Both the position numbers and the translations under genes were made by a program. A stretch of DNA of 64,000 nt, taken from contig JBAJFG010000487.1 in the NCBI GenBank assembly GCA_037903475.1, forward strand, positions 1,426,001-1,490,000, read 5' to 3'. Source of the DNA: Ancylostoma caninum (lineage: Eukaryota; Nematoda; Chromadorea; Rhabditida; Ancylostomatidae). Within the stretch, counting starts at the first letter, position 1. Every line of letters starts with the position of its first letter. The notes beneath the pieces were generated by a model. It had not been told where the DNA came from and ran no database searches. It worked only from the letters and a program-made list of their open reading frames with translations. Positions 13,001 to 24,500 of the stretch are shown here, piece by piece.

Positions 13001-13349
13001 CTTAGGAAACCTAGAAGCCTTGTTTTGCATGAGATTGAAAGATGTAAATCCCACAATTAAGACATACGTGCTCGTGAATAACAAAACTTTAAATCAATAG
13101 TTCTATACCACCAATGGTCAGATCCAATGCGAAACTCATGCATACTCATGCAGGATCGCTGCACGTGATTGAGAAAATCGTTCCTGGGTTCTGCATCGAA
13201 TTTGCATCGGATTTTCGAAGACGCATGAGTTTTGCATGAATTTCACCATTGCTGGTATAGAACTATTGGTTGAAAAACTGCACGTTCATGCATGTCTCAA
13301 TTGTCGGATTGGCATCTTTCAATCTCATGCAAAAGACGGTTCTTAGGTT
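13001..13349. mobile_element. long inverted repeat (foldback element)
   Basis: Two imperfect arms of about 150 bases face each other. The left arm contains TTTTGCATGAGATTGAAAGA (13,022-13,041) and the right arm its complement near 13,315-13,335. AATAGTTCTATACCA also recurs inverted in both. Spacer sequences around GCATGAGTTTTGCATGA continue the symmetry. I could not fix the target duplication. Confidence 0.6.
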
Positions 13350-13870
13350 ATGTAGATAGTGGAGTAGATAGAGGTTGGCCAAACCGCACATCGATCGTTC
13401 TCTCATCGATTGCGCATTTTAATGTGTCGGCGGCTGGCTCAGACGAGTTCTGACAGCGCATTGCATGATGTGACACGAGCTAACAGTGTATGGCGTGCGG
13501 GTTAGAGACGCACGCTGCTTCTCTGCGCTCTTGCCGGAGCGCCCGGACACACGCGACAGACGATGCAAGGTGCTGTTAAGTCATCACTGCTATGACTTTG
13601 GTTGTTCCCCTCGTTAACCTATGCTGGTTATTCTATGGTATTTCCAAATGTTCTTGCACTTTCACTCTTCCGGAGCTGCTCACAAAAAGTCGATGATTTC
13701 CACTCTCGTTCTATGCATCTTATATGATCCGTTTGTACCTGGGGCTTCTATTCTTGCATCTGATTTCTAAAGGTTAATCTTTGCCTTTTTCTAATTTGGA
13801 GACCATTAAGGTCATTTTAAATACTTCAAGGGCTCTGGTAAAGCCCTGGACTCCCAGGGCTGGAGTAACA

Positions 13871-13935
13871 GGTAAAGTAACAGGGAGGAGAAAGTGAAGT
13901 CCAACTCTTCACTTTCTCCTCCCTGTTACTTTACC
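13871..13935. repeat. perfect 29-bp hairpin
   Basis: Arms 13,871-13,899 and 13,907-13,935 are exact reverse complements around a 7-base loop. A second smaller palindrome (AGCCCTGG..CCAGGGCT) lies just upstream at about 13,850. The perfect pairing suggests a recent origin. Confidence 0.8.
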
Positions 13936-14345
13936 GGTTCTACCCGTATCCTTGTCTATATTATCTATCTCACTGCACGAAATATTTTGTTACTTATGGG
14001 CTATCGCTTGCCGGATACAATTTACATCTAAAAATAAGTTATGGAGACGGACCTCTTAAATACGGTCCGATTCTTCTTGGGAATGCCCCTTTTCAAGCCA
14101 GTTTTTTCTACTAGGTACATATATTTAGGACCGAATAGAAACCAAATTTTAATTCGGAACCCGATCCAGAATAAAACTAGAACGAAAAAAAGAAAGCCCT
14201 CAACTCCTCCTTATCATCATTTAAGAGCTGTACTGCTTTCTTTTTTACGGAGGTCCAAATTTTCGAGTTGTTCGAAGATTTATTCGAATTCAATTCGAAT
14301 TCAAATTTTGCTAAATTGTATTCCGTCTCAAGTAAATTTTTACAG

Positions 14346-14444
14346 GCAAACATTTTACAGTTGGTTCAGAAAACAGTGAACATTGGTGTATTCTCACGTC
14401 GAGAGCGCGGAGCTGTTCTTGACAAGTTGCACACGTTCCAACTT
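14346..14444 (+). CDS. candidate upstream exon of the LIN-15-like gene
   Basis: An open stretch after TTTTTACAG and before the donor CTT|GTTAGT encodes GVFSRRERGAVLDKL. This resembles GFSMEERLAMIEQI in exon 2 of the related gene at 35.8 kb, at the same place before the first C2CH exon. Both exon boundaries are uncertain: acceptors are possible at 14,345, 14,360 and 14,376. No exon like the first exon of the 35.8-kb gene was found further upstream, so the true start of the gene at 15.9 kb is unresolved. Confidence 0.25.
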
Positions 14445-14624
14445 GTTAGTCACCAGGCTTGGGAATGCATGTTTCGTGGAGCGCGATGGTCACTTCTTTT
14501 TGAATGGGGACTAGTTATGGTCATTCTGATTTACAAACGATGCAGCAGCCGCGAAATAATCTCGCTGCGACCAGTTTGGCTGCAGCTCTGACACAAGCTG
14601 ACACGCATTACGCTTAACGGGTTA

Positions 14625-14873
14625 AGAGCAATTTATACTGGATGCGTGCGACTAACGCGCGTGCGTCTATATGATGAAGAATAGGGCAAAGTCGCAATGC
14701 AGTCGCATCGCAGTCGCAGCTCAGACGCACGCGGTTACGGCCTCGCGTCGGCCGCGCGTTCTTTTCATTGAGGATGTACATGCCGTGTTGACCGGTCTTC
14801 ATCGAAAATCCCTTGCAAATGGATGCCTGCGACTGATGCGCGACTGACGCACGCACTTGGTATAAATTGCCCC
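14625..14873. mobile_element. MITE, AGGGCAATTTATAC family
   Basis: A 249-bp copy, flanked by TTA at 14,622-14,624 and 14,874-14,876. It has the same internal GCGTGCGTC and CAGTCGC motifs as the copy at 1,428, in reverse orientation. Confidence 0.75.
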
Positions 14874-14876
14874 TTA

Positions 14877-15914
14877 GGACAGAGGGGTCTAGTAGGCAAT
14901 CGCCGATCTTGGGCCAGAATCAATCAGTACGTATTAGAAGTCAAATCTGTGGCGTGACTGCCATGATAGGAGCCATACTACATGGGGCGTAGTCGGACAC
15001 AGTGGGCTTCTGCTGAAAATGTGCTTTATCTTTATCTTTACTAATATCTTTATCTTTGAAAACACTACATAATAGAAAACATTCTCCTATTAGCTTATTT
15101 TCAGTTGAATATCTTTAATTGTTATTTTTGGGAATTTATTTTCCATTACTTGACATTGGAAAAAGTTTTCTAATAATTTTGTTCTTGGTGCTACAGCCGT
15201 TTGGTTCCCCAGCCTGGCGGAAACCCCTTTTTTTATCCCAGCACTACTCTCCAGTGTACTAGTAGCCCAGAGGCAGCCAATCGAGATCAACAAAAAAAAA
15301 AGAATAAATAAGAATATGATGGAAATATAAAAATAGAAATTAAGAAATATAGAAGAAAAGAGAATAAAAAAGAAAATGTGTCTGCGTCACTGGAAATCAA
15401 CAAGAACAATAAATAGGGACGGGCACGTCGTGTTCAAAGCCGCTCTCTGTCAAATTGGAACGCACGACATGCCTACCAGGGATGAGCGGATTCGAGATTT
15501 TCCACGATCCGGATAACGGTGCGGATAACGGATAGGCCAAAATCGGCCGGATAATGGATAACGGAATGCTACGAGACACCATATTCGTTGTTGCAAAATT
15601 CTGGGCGTAAAATAAATTTGGTTTGTGCCTGTTACCAAACTCGTGTCCAGGGTTTACCGAACACCGAACCACCTATAAGTGGCGATTCTGAGTTCAGAGA
15701 GGGTGGCTCTGACCCAATACTGGAAATCATGGTAATACCGGCTGGTCACCGGACTGGACTTTTCATCTTGTGTGTCGTGGTCAGTGCTTGCGAAAAAATG
15801 GCAGCGATAGAATCAAAGCTGGTCATGACTCCTAGACCCTTCAGAAGCGACAGTTTCCGCGTGTGTTGCTACCAGTTAGGTTTTCGGCCCTAATTTCGTC
15901 TTTTTTTTTTTCAG
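14877..15914. other. no clear gene; repeat-like GGATAACGGATA stretch
   Basis: AT-rich DNA with an A-rich stretch at 15,290-15,380 and repeated GGATAACGG units at about 15,510-15,565. Frames here lack motifs. If the large gene extends upstream, this is an intron. Confidence 0.4.
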
Positions 15915-18489
15915 GATATGGGCATGTACAGATTCCGGTGCCTTCTGTGTGACGAGATAAAGTCGCTTGAATATGGCCGTCGGACGTCGTCGAAACGTCA
16001 CCACACAGCAGTAGCGCTCGCTTCTTTAGTAGCGTACGAAGGACTGGACCCCGAATTGGCCAAGTCCATTTATATTGCCTCGGTGTTTAGGCGCAAGACT
16101 TTGTGCAATACTCACTTTGCAGATGTGGTACGTTCACCTTTTCCATCGTTAACCTTTTCTGAAGCTACTTCCAACTTTTCATCTTATATCGTCCTCCTTT
16201 AAAGGCAGCAGGAGCTGAAATCCTCGACTCCGAGCTGAGCTGTGGGTGATGAAGTACAGACTCAGCACATCATAAATGTGAAACGACCACAGACGATGAT
16301 GGCTTACCTGCAGAGAAAATGGAACATTCGTCGCGAACACGCCTGGCCGTGTTCGCGCGCGGACGAGTTTTCCCCGGCGCGAAAGCCATTGCGGCGCGTG
16401 GTTTGGCGCAAAGGGAAAACGAAATGCATTCAATTCACAGGGTTTCATGGCTGGACTCGGCCAAAACCACGCGCCGCAATGGCTTTCGCGCCGAGGAAAA
16501 CTCGTCCGCGCACGAACACGTCCAGGCGTGTTCGCGACGAATGTTCCATTTTCTCTGCAGGTAAGCCATCATTGTTTGTTTTCGTTTCACATTTATGATG
16601 TGCTGAGTCTGTACTTCACCACCCGCAGCTCAGCTCAGAGTCGAGAATTTCAGCTCCTGTTGCCTTTAAAAGCAGCACCCATCGAAATTCTCGAGTCTGA
16701 GATAAAATCCTGGTGTTGACGCACGCTGGCAGTGCATCATAAATATGAAACGAACACAAAGTTTCATGACTTACCTGTGAAGAAATCCGAATCGCAATCG
16801 TGAACACAGCCCCGTTGCTAGTGCTTTCATAGCGACGACGCACCAGCTAACATAGGGCCGTCACATCTATAGGCGCATTGGGCTTCGCCTGAGTCGCGAG
16901 ACTCACGGGTGTCAGTGGAGCACGACAAGACGCATGGAAAAAGGCACTCCGATTCCGAAGATATCTCGCGAGTTGCTCGCTATTTCATTGTTGGATGTGA
17001 GTTCTCGGACCTCAAAAATGAAGTAAAATCTCAGACACGAAGATTTGAGCGGATGCTGACTTTAAACAAACACAAAGGACCATGATTTGTCTGCAAAAAA
17101 AAACTGAAATCGCAACCGCGAACCCGCAACTGGCTGCCTTGTACGTGTTCGCGCGGCGCCGACGCACCCAGGTAAGGTAGCCGCTATACTCCTCGAGGAG
17201 TATAGCACCTTGCGTCGCCGTCGCCGGCGACGGCGGCCGCCAATGTTGGCGACCCCTCACAATCGATACGCACCGGCGCCGCAGTCGCCAACACTGGCAG
17301 CCGCCGATGTTGGCGATCGCCAGTCGCCGGCGACGGCGGCCACTGCCGCCGCTCCGCCCACAATCGATGCGTATCGTCCTCACAGTCGCCGGCGACGGCG
17401 ACGCAAGGTGCTACAGTCCTCGAGGACTATAGCGGCAGTGTAACACAGCACCTCTGGAAATTTTTTTTTTGAGATTATGGTACAGTCCTGTAGATCAGGA
17501 GGGAAGGATCTCCGCGACGCTCGTGCTCCCCCACGTCATTATTTCTAACAGGAAGATCATTGATTAACATGTTAGACATGACTGCGTCACGGTCGAACGT
17601 TGTCTTCAATCATCTCTAACATGTCGACCAATGATCTGCTTGCTGGAAATAACCACGTTGAACGACGTAGAGGATTCTAAGCATCGCGGAGATCCTTCCC
17701 TCCTGATCTACAGGACTGTATATTCCAGGGCTTTGAGAGATGCAGAACTCATATTCAACGGTGAAAATGCGCAAAGCGGACAAGAAGTTCCTTTAAAGGA
17801 AGCACCCGTCGAAATCCTCGACTCCGAGTTGAACCGTTAATAGTGGAATACGTTGTCAGCACATCACAAAAGTCCGCCGAACATAGAGAAGCACGAATTA
17901 CCTGCGAAGAAATCCAAATCGAGGTCGCGAACACTGCGAACCCAGCTGCCTTGCATGCGCCAGCGACCGCGGCTGTTCGGTGCAAGCGTGTCTCACCTTC
18001 ACGTGGCGGGACCCACATGAGTCAGACGGAGCGCGTGTAGTCAGTCGCACGGGAAACAGAACCACGATTTCGTGAAGTTCCCGTATGTTTCGCGCTGTTT
18101 CACTATCGAATATGAGTTCCAGGTCCCTCAAAACTCCCAAAGACCGGCAAAATTTCAAAAACGTAGGTTTGATTGGGTGCTGCCTTTAAAAACATTTTTT
18201 GGTTTTCCGTGCATTTTGATATGCGGGCAAAGACTCATTTTGACGTTGCGAGTCCCGCTGCCGAAAGAAAATATCACACGCTTAGGTGGCCGTAAATTGC
18301 AGCGTCGTTAAAATGGTATTCACATGAGTTACCTGGGTTCACTATCCCTTGAAAGGGATACCCCGCTGACAGATCATCACGTTGTTGGTTTTCACAGTAG
18401 TGATTCAACTTCAAACGTGCACATGAGACGCCATTTCGGAAGTGAAGATTTCCGTTCTGCTGCCCTCAACTACACATTGTGATCTTCTA

Positions 18490-18546
<57 letters not shown>

Positions 18547-21500
18547 CTTTCTCTGCACTGGTCCTAGTGTTCTTGGAATTTTCAAAAAAAAAATGTGAAT
18601 GTTCAAGAATAGTTTGCAGGTGAAGCTGCTCACAGCAGAGATCACTGCGATTACTGGCAAACACCGCAGTTTCGAACTAGGCAAAAATGTCGTTCGAGTG
18701 CTCGAATCAGATGTTCCTGAAAATGTTGTTGGAAAGCTACGTGAAGCGGTCCAAAATTGGGACGTGAGTGGTTCATTAGTTTTTATGAAAACATCCAGAA
18801 TTTGCCTCGCTCTGCTGCCACTCCAGCCATGAACATCCGCGAGATCGCTCTCGCTGCCTCTATAGTACACATGCCCTGATATATCTGCACTTTTTCTTAT
18901 TTCCTTTTCTATATTTTCTAAATTCATTATCAATTTTGCACAACCTATACCTCGATTTTGATTTCGCATTAATGAAAAAAAATTTCATCCGATTAGTAGA
19001 AGAAGAAATATGGGAAATCCATAAGCAAAGTGTAGAACAGCTTCTTTAATCCTTGTTTTTTTAGGAGACGTTAGATTTGAACACAGGACATGTAGCTTTT
19101 TTCTTGGATGAGAACATTCATCGCTACGCACCCGCAAATGCGAAAAAAGGAACAACAACGGACTCGCAACCTGTACGCTTTGTTTTGTTGACAATTTCAA
19201 TGACATTTCTCTTATTAATGACTGAAAGAATGTTTAGGAGCCGTGTTTATCCCAGCAGAATTCATATGCAAGTACACCTGCCCCACCTGTATTAGAGGAG
19301 ACTGAACCTAATCTACTAGCTGATTATTTTTTGGTTCAAGGAGAAAAGCTATTGGAGCTATTTCGCTACTGCCCTAAATGTGGAGCAGTTCTGGACAAGT
19401 CGATAGGTTGCTCTATTCGTCTAACTGCCAAAGAGAAGACTCCTGTTGTTGACATAATTTGTCGGAATTGTTGGCAGTCCACTGGACAGCAGCACTGGGA
19501 AGGTGCACCAAACGAATTGGTCTGCGAACAGAAATCGCACCAAGGTTGTAACTTATGGCTTCCACTTGTTTGCATTTCGTCAGAAATTTTTTTCTCTTCC
19601 AGAAGGCAGCATTTCCGATCTAGAATCTGAAAGCAGTAATGATGAAGGAGATACTTTGTCTATTGAGAATGGAATTCCATTGGCCGATGAGGAACAATTT
19701 AAAGTGGGTATTTCATTGGCATTTTTGTCATTTCCCTACATTCTACTGACATCATTGTGATCCACAGGGGAAGCTTTGAATGAAGACTTCCCGTGTCTCC
19801 CATTTTTTCTTGATAAATTTTATGGTGTTTTCATCACTTAAGATCACAAGCCAAAAAGTTTTCCGCTCATAAGGAAGGGTTGCAGAAATTCTTGCGTGCC
19901 GGTTCTGTAACATTCCTTTCTACTAATAGTGGTTCTTTTACTGATTGTTCTTTTCTGAAGCTGCAGTAACTTTTGAGATCTTGTAATGGGCTAATTTGTC
20001 TTTGTATGAGTTTAATAGTGTGGCGGCTTTTAGTTGTGTCAGGATGTTGGCTCCCTTTCTGTGTATTAGGCACACAGTAAGTCGAAGACTTTATTCGCTC
20101 GACTTGCACTCAGTGGTGCAGTGGTAGATTATGATACAACAATGGGCGTGGTTATGTACAGCAACTGGGCGCGGCCCATAAACATATCTATGAGGTCAGG
20201 AATGATAGCCGTTGTCTGGCCAAATAACTATTAGATATGTACAGTAAACAATGTTGAAAGCTCGTGCCGCTTTTACCGGCACAAATAGTTTGTATAGTAT
20301 TCACCAATTTCGGCAAACCTCGAGCGCGCGGCTACGTTGCGCCGCGTGCGGTTGCGGAGCGGCAGCGCGTGGTCTATGCAGTTAACTCTGGCAGTCTTCC
20401 ACTGTTTGTGACAGGCATTGCGGCTGTCCTGAATGTTTACAAAGAAACGAATTCGCTCGAACAAACTTGCTGAGGGCTCAACAATTGCATCATCAAAATC
20501 ATTTCCGCCTTTTTTTCTTCAGAGTAAAGTGAGCATCGAGTTTCGCTGCACCCTTTGCGGTTGCATGCGAGATTTCGACTACGGCCATTCAATCCTGGGC
20601 CACGAAAGGCATTTGGTAATGTTGATTGCATCGCTGATGATGTTCAAATCACTAGACGATGTTTCTGCCAGAACGATGTATACAGCATGTACAAGCATGA
20701 GGAAAATGTTGTGTGGCGTGCATTTTGTAGAAATGGTGAGTTGTTTTACCTCTACTCATTCAAATTCTAGCTGGCTAACTATCGCACATATTTCTAGACA
20801 AAATGTTTGACTACGGAAGTGATCCTAGGAGGTGGCTGTCTCCCTTCCATTGAGCATTATTCTCATTCTGCTTTTGTCAAGGACACCAAGATACCTTCGT
20901 ACCTTTTGGACGTCTTGAATATGTGTGTCCAGAGAGTGGTTGTAAGTTCCTTCCTAACTTCGAGCGCATTTCGCTCATAAATAATGTTAGATTACGAGAT
21001 TCAAAAAAAAGCTCGAAAGTTATATTTTGAAATTTCAGTGGCTTAGCTTTTTCTGTTTTGGGAATTTTTACTCAGACAAAAGTGCCGTGCGAGCGGGCTG
21101 CGACATGACTGCGACCAGCGTTGCCGGAGCCCGCTGGCACGTCACTTTTGCGTGAACACTTGGACTTTGTCGACGGGTCTGCCTTCCTGTGTTCTTCCAT
21201 GGCTGAAGTCTTGAGCAAATCATTTCACGTTATCATTCTATCCCGTCAATGAGAATAATGCTATAGTAGTTTTAGAAGGATATCACATTCACATCGAAAC
21301 ATATTGTTTACTTCATAAGCAGATGTGTTGCAAAATATGGACCTGGAACTAAGTTTGAGGAATTAGCACCGATAGATTGGCCTACGGTATGTGTTCACAA
21401 CAGTTCCTTATCCGTACTTTGTCCGAAAATAGTTTTCTAGGGAATGCCAACTGCAGTGCCTTGGACTCTTCCCCCACTAAATGTTCCACGTGAGACTGGA

Positions 21501-24500
21501 TCGGGTGCTACTTTCAATCGTAAAATTTTCAAGAAGGTATTCCCAGTGGAGGGAAGAAAACTGCTTGAACTATTCCGTTTCTGTCGGACTTGTGGTACAG
21601 TAATCGAAAAAGCTAACGGCAGCTCGGTGTGTCTTACTGCAGAGGGGAGAAAGCCAATAGTAGATGTTTTATGTGGTATGTGCTGGATTTCAAAGCGGCC
21701 ACAGATAAGGTGGGAAGGACAGCGGGGCAAAGCAGGTGAGTTAAAACATTTTCTTCGTAGATATCAAATGCCTGTATCCAGTGGCTGAAGAGAAAAGTAT
21801 TTTAGTAAAGAGCGTCGTAACTGGAGAAAACTGTCCGATACCGACAAGTGACATTAAGGATGTTCTACAAGGACTAGAGAGTGACGAGAATGATGATGAT
21901 AGCCAAGGCATGGATGCAAGTGAAGAGGTGGAGGTATAGGCAAAATTGTTGCTCTTACGTCTAATAATTCTTTTTTTTTGTATTTTCAGACGAGCACAGT
22001 CTTTTCGAGGTTTCATTGCGTGCTCTGTTCCTGTAACAAGTTTTTGAACTGTGGTCGAATGTCGTTTAATTCACGTACCCAGCTAGTTATTATGCTTTCT
22101 TCGTTGGTGCTTTACGTGCCGATGAGCCCAAATGCTGCCAAAGCATTGTATATGTCTTGTCGAGACAAAAGAAAAATGATGTGCAAAAGACATTTCGCAG
22201 AAGCTGTGAGTTTAGGTGCTATTTAATCATTCGTTTCACCTTAACAGTGGTTTCGTTGATTTTAGGCGAGATTCATTGCTGATGATTTATTCTCGGAACT
22301 TGATGATGTTCCTAGTTTCGTTTTTGATATTGGTTCGATTTATAAGAAAGATTCGGATGTGCCAGATCTCCTTGTGCAGGATCTGAACGACTGCGTTAGA
22401 AACATTGATGTGAGTGAGAACAAGTAATAAAGCGTAATTACAAGGGTAGCATAAGGGGCAATTCATACTGGATGCGTGCGACTGACGGGCGTGCGTCTAT
22501 ATGATGAAGAATTGGACCCAGTCGCATCGCAGTCGCGGCTCAAACGCGCGCGTTTACAGCTTCATGACTGCCGCGAGCCCATAAACGCGCCGCGCCTGCG
22601 ATGCGACTGGAGCCTATTCTTCACCATATATAGGAAACTCCAAACGTACGTAGACAATAGTCGAGACCGCGGCGCGGCTCTCTTGGGCAGTTACGCAGGC
22701 GCACACTGTGCTGAGCTCCCGTGACTCTACCCAAGAGAACCGCTCCGCGGTCTCGACTCTTGTCCACGTACGTTTGGAGTTCTCTGTAGATGCACGCGCG
22801 TCAGTCGCACTCATCCAATGCAAATTGCCCTAAAAGTAGATAAATTTACGGCTCACTTGTATAAATTTTCCTCACCTACTGCGGTCGGTTTTCAAGATTA
22901 CTGCGTTTTTTTTTTCTAGGAACTTGACAAATCTTAGTGAAATAATGATCATCATGCCAGATTATTTGACTATTTGCTGTTGACATCAATTAGACCTAGA
23001 GATTCACCTCATGTTCGTTCATGAGATTTTTGCAAAATTGGCGCCACCTGGAGGCGCCTATCACAACGGCGTACGGATTTCTCTGTAATAGTGGCAAAAA
23101 CCTGTATCTGAACCCGTCATCATGCGATGTGGAACATGTGCTACATACGCCTCTGTGGTGGCCAGAAGCGTGGTGCATTCCACTAGCATCACAAGAGTTT
23201 TTACTATGGATGCCCCGTATTCGTGTGTAGGCCCAGCCTTGACCTCCACTCACCAAAAAAAAAAAAAACAAGATGCTTAAAAATAGGTTTTACGGTATTC
23301 TGCAGGGAATCTTATACGCAGTCGCGGTCAAGATCCCCTTCTGTTACTAATTATGTTAAATTTACATGGGACACTGTCTCCAAGATGTTAATGGTATATA
23401 TCGTATGATGATTGTCGAAACATTTTTATAAATTCTAAAAATTTTCTTTCATTCTTTCCGTTTAACCTAATGTTCAGGAAACTATAACCATAACAGCGGC
23501 GGATATAGGACACTTTCTAAATGGATACTTAGTTCGGCACAGTTATACTAGTGAAGACAACAACCAGGCTGTAGTCAGATGGCCGCCGGTAAATACATTT
23601 TTCTTTTTTATAAGCGCTGGGTCCAGAACCAGTCTTACTGTCGTATTTCAGGACCGCTGTGACCAAATTTTAGAGCCGCACTACGACCTGATATCATCAG
23701 TACCGCCGCCGTCACTTGAAGAAACAGATGCGAAGTTGTTGGATCAGTTTTTCCTCGTTGACGCCAACAAACTCTATTATCTGTTCCAATACTGCCCAGT
23801 ATGTGGGATAGCCATAGAGAAGAAAAATCAAGGTTCTGTTCGCCTTCAACAACACGAGGCAACCGCATATGTTGATGTAGCTTGCGGAGTATGTTGGCTT
23901 TCAAATGGTATTCATAGAAGATGGCAAGGTATACGTGAAGGATTGGACGATCATACGAAAACTACGGGAGGTTCGCCTATGTATGGTTCACAGCATGGAA
24001 GATTCAGAATTTTAGAATCTCACTAATTCTTTCCTTTGTAGGAGTGGCCCTGGAGAGGAGAAACTTGAAAAGGAATTTAAAACGCAAATATAGTGACGAT
24101 GTTGAAAAGTTACCCACTACAAGCAGTGAGAGTAGGACAGATGTACAGAATCTGCACTGCGCTAGTAGCACAGACAGCACAAGTACTGTGCAGCTGCCCA
24201 GCGTCAGCGCGGATACTCCTGAGCTGTCCAGTACCAGCGCGGCTACTTCTCAGCCGCCTGTTGCCACTAGCGTTCATCCTGTTCCACTACCTTGCACAAG
24301 CAGTACCGACTGCTTTTCAATTGAGAAGAGCAAGGAGATTAAGGTAAACTGACTTTGGATGTTCTTAACGCGTTGAAGGCGCTGAAGGCTACGTTTTTCT
24401 AAAGAAGTCGTTTTACAGAGCAAAGGATTGCTAAGATACCGTTGTGTTCTTTGCGGTTGTACACGTGATGTCTGTGGTGGCAGAATGTCGTCCTCCAACC

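Larger units (their letters stand above)
15915..19703 (+). other. cassette 1 of the LIN-15-like gene
   Basis: Exons 15,915-16,127 (C2CH: FRCLLC, then KTLCNTHFADV), 18,620-18,763, 19,065-19,172, 19,256-19,544 (ribbon: FRYCPKCG, IICRNCW, HWEG) and 19,603-19,703 (acidic). The 2.5-kb gap after the first exon is filled by transposons. The C2CH exon has RRKTLC where the other copies have RKM(L/M)C. The acceptor at 19,256 has an alternative three bases downstream. Confidence 0.6.
21990..24343 (+). other. cassette 3 of the LIN-15-like gene
   Basis: Exons 21,990-22,205 (C2CH: FHCVLCSC, RKMMCKRHFAEA), 22,266-22,409, 23,478-23,588, 23,652-23,928 (ribbon: FQYCPVCG, ACGVCW, RWQG) and 24,042-24,343. The last exon is longer than its counterparts, about 100 residues of Ser/Thr/Pro-rich linker. 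The intron 22,410-23,477 carries a nested MITE pair. Confidence 0.65.

Noticed and set aside
14041..14340. 112-residue frame starting METDLLNTV
   Set aside because: Low-complexity, Lys/Arg-rich with Ser runs, no motif, no splice context.
16242..16719. Open frames of 80-118 residues across 16.2-16.7 kb
   Set aside because: They read through both arms of a palindromic transposon and encode the same sequence twice in different senses; not a gene.
18487..18969. 160-residue minus frame ending in RE repeats
   Set aside because: The C-terminal part is the (CT)n microsatellite and the rest lies over the cassette 1 exon in the wrong strand.
20104..20160. TGGTGCAGTGGTAGA, similar to a tRNA A box
   Set aside because: No B box or SINE body follows at the right distance.
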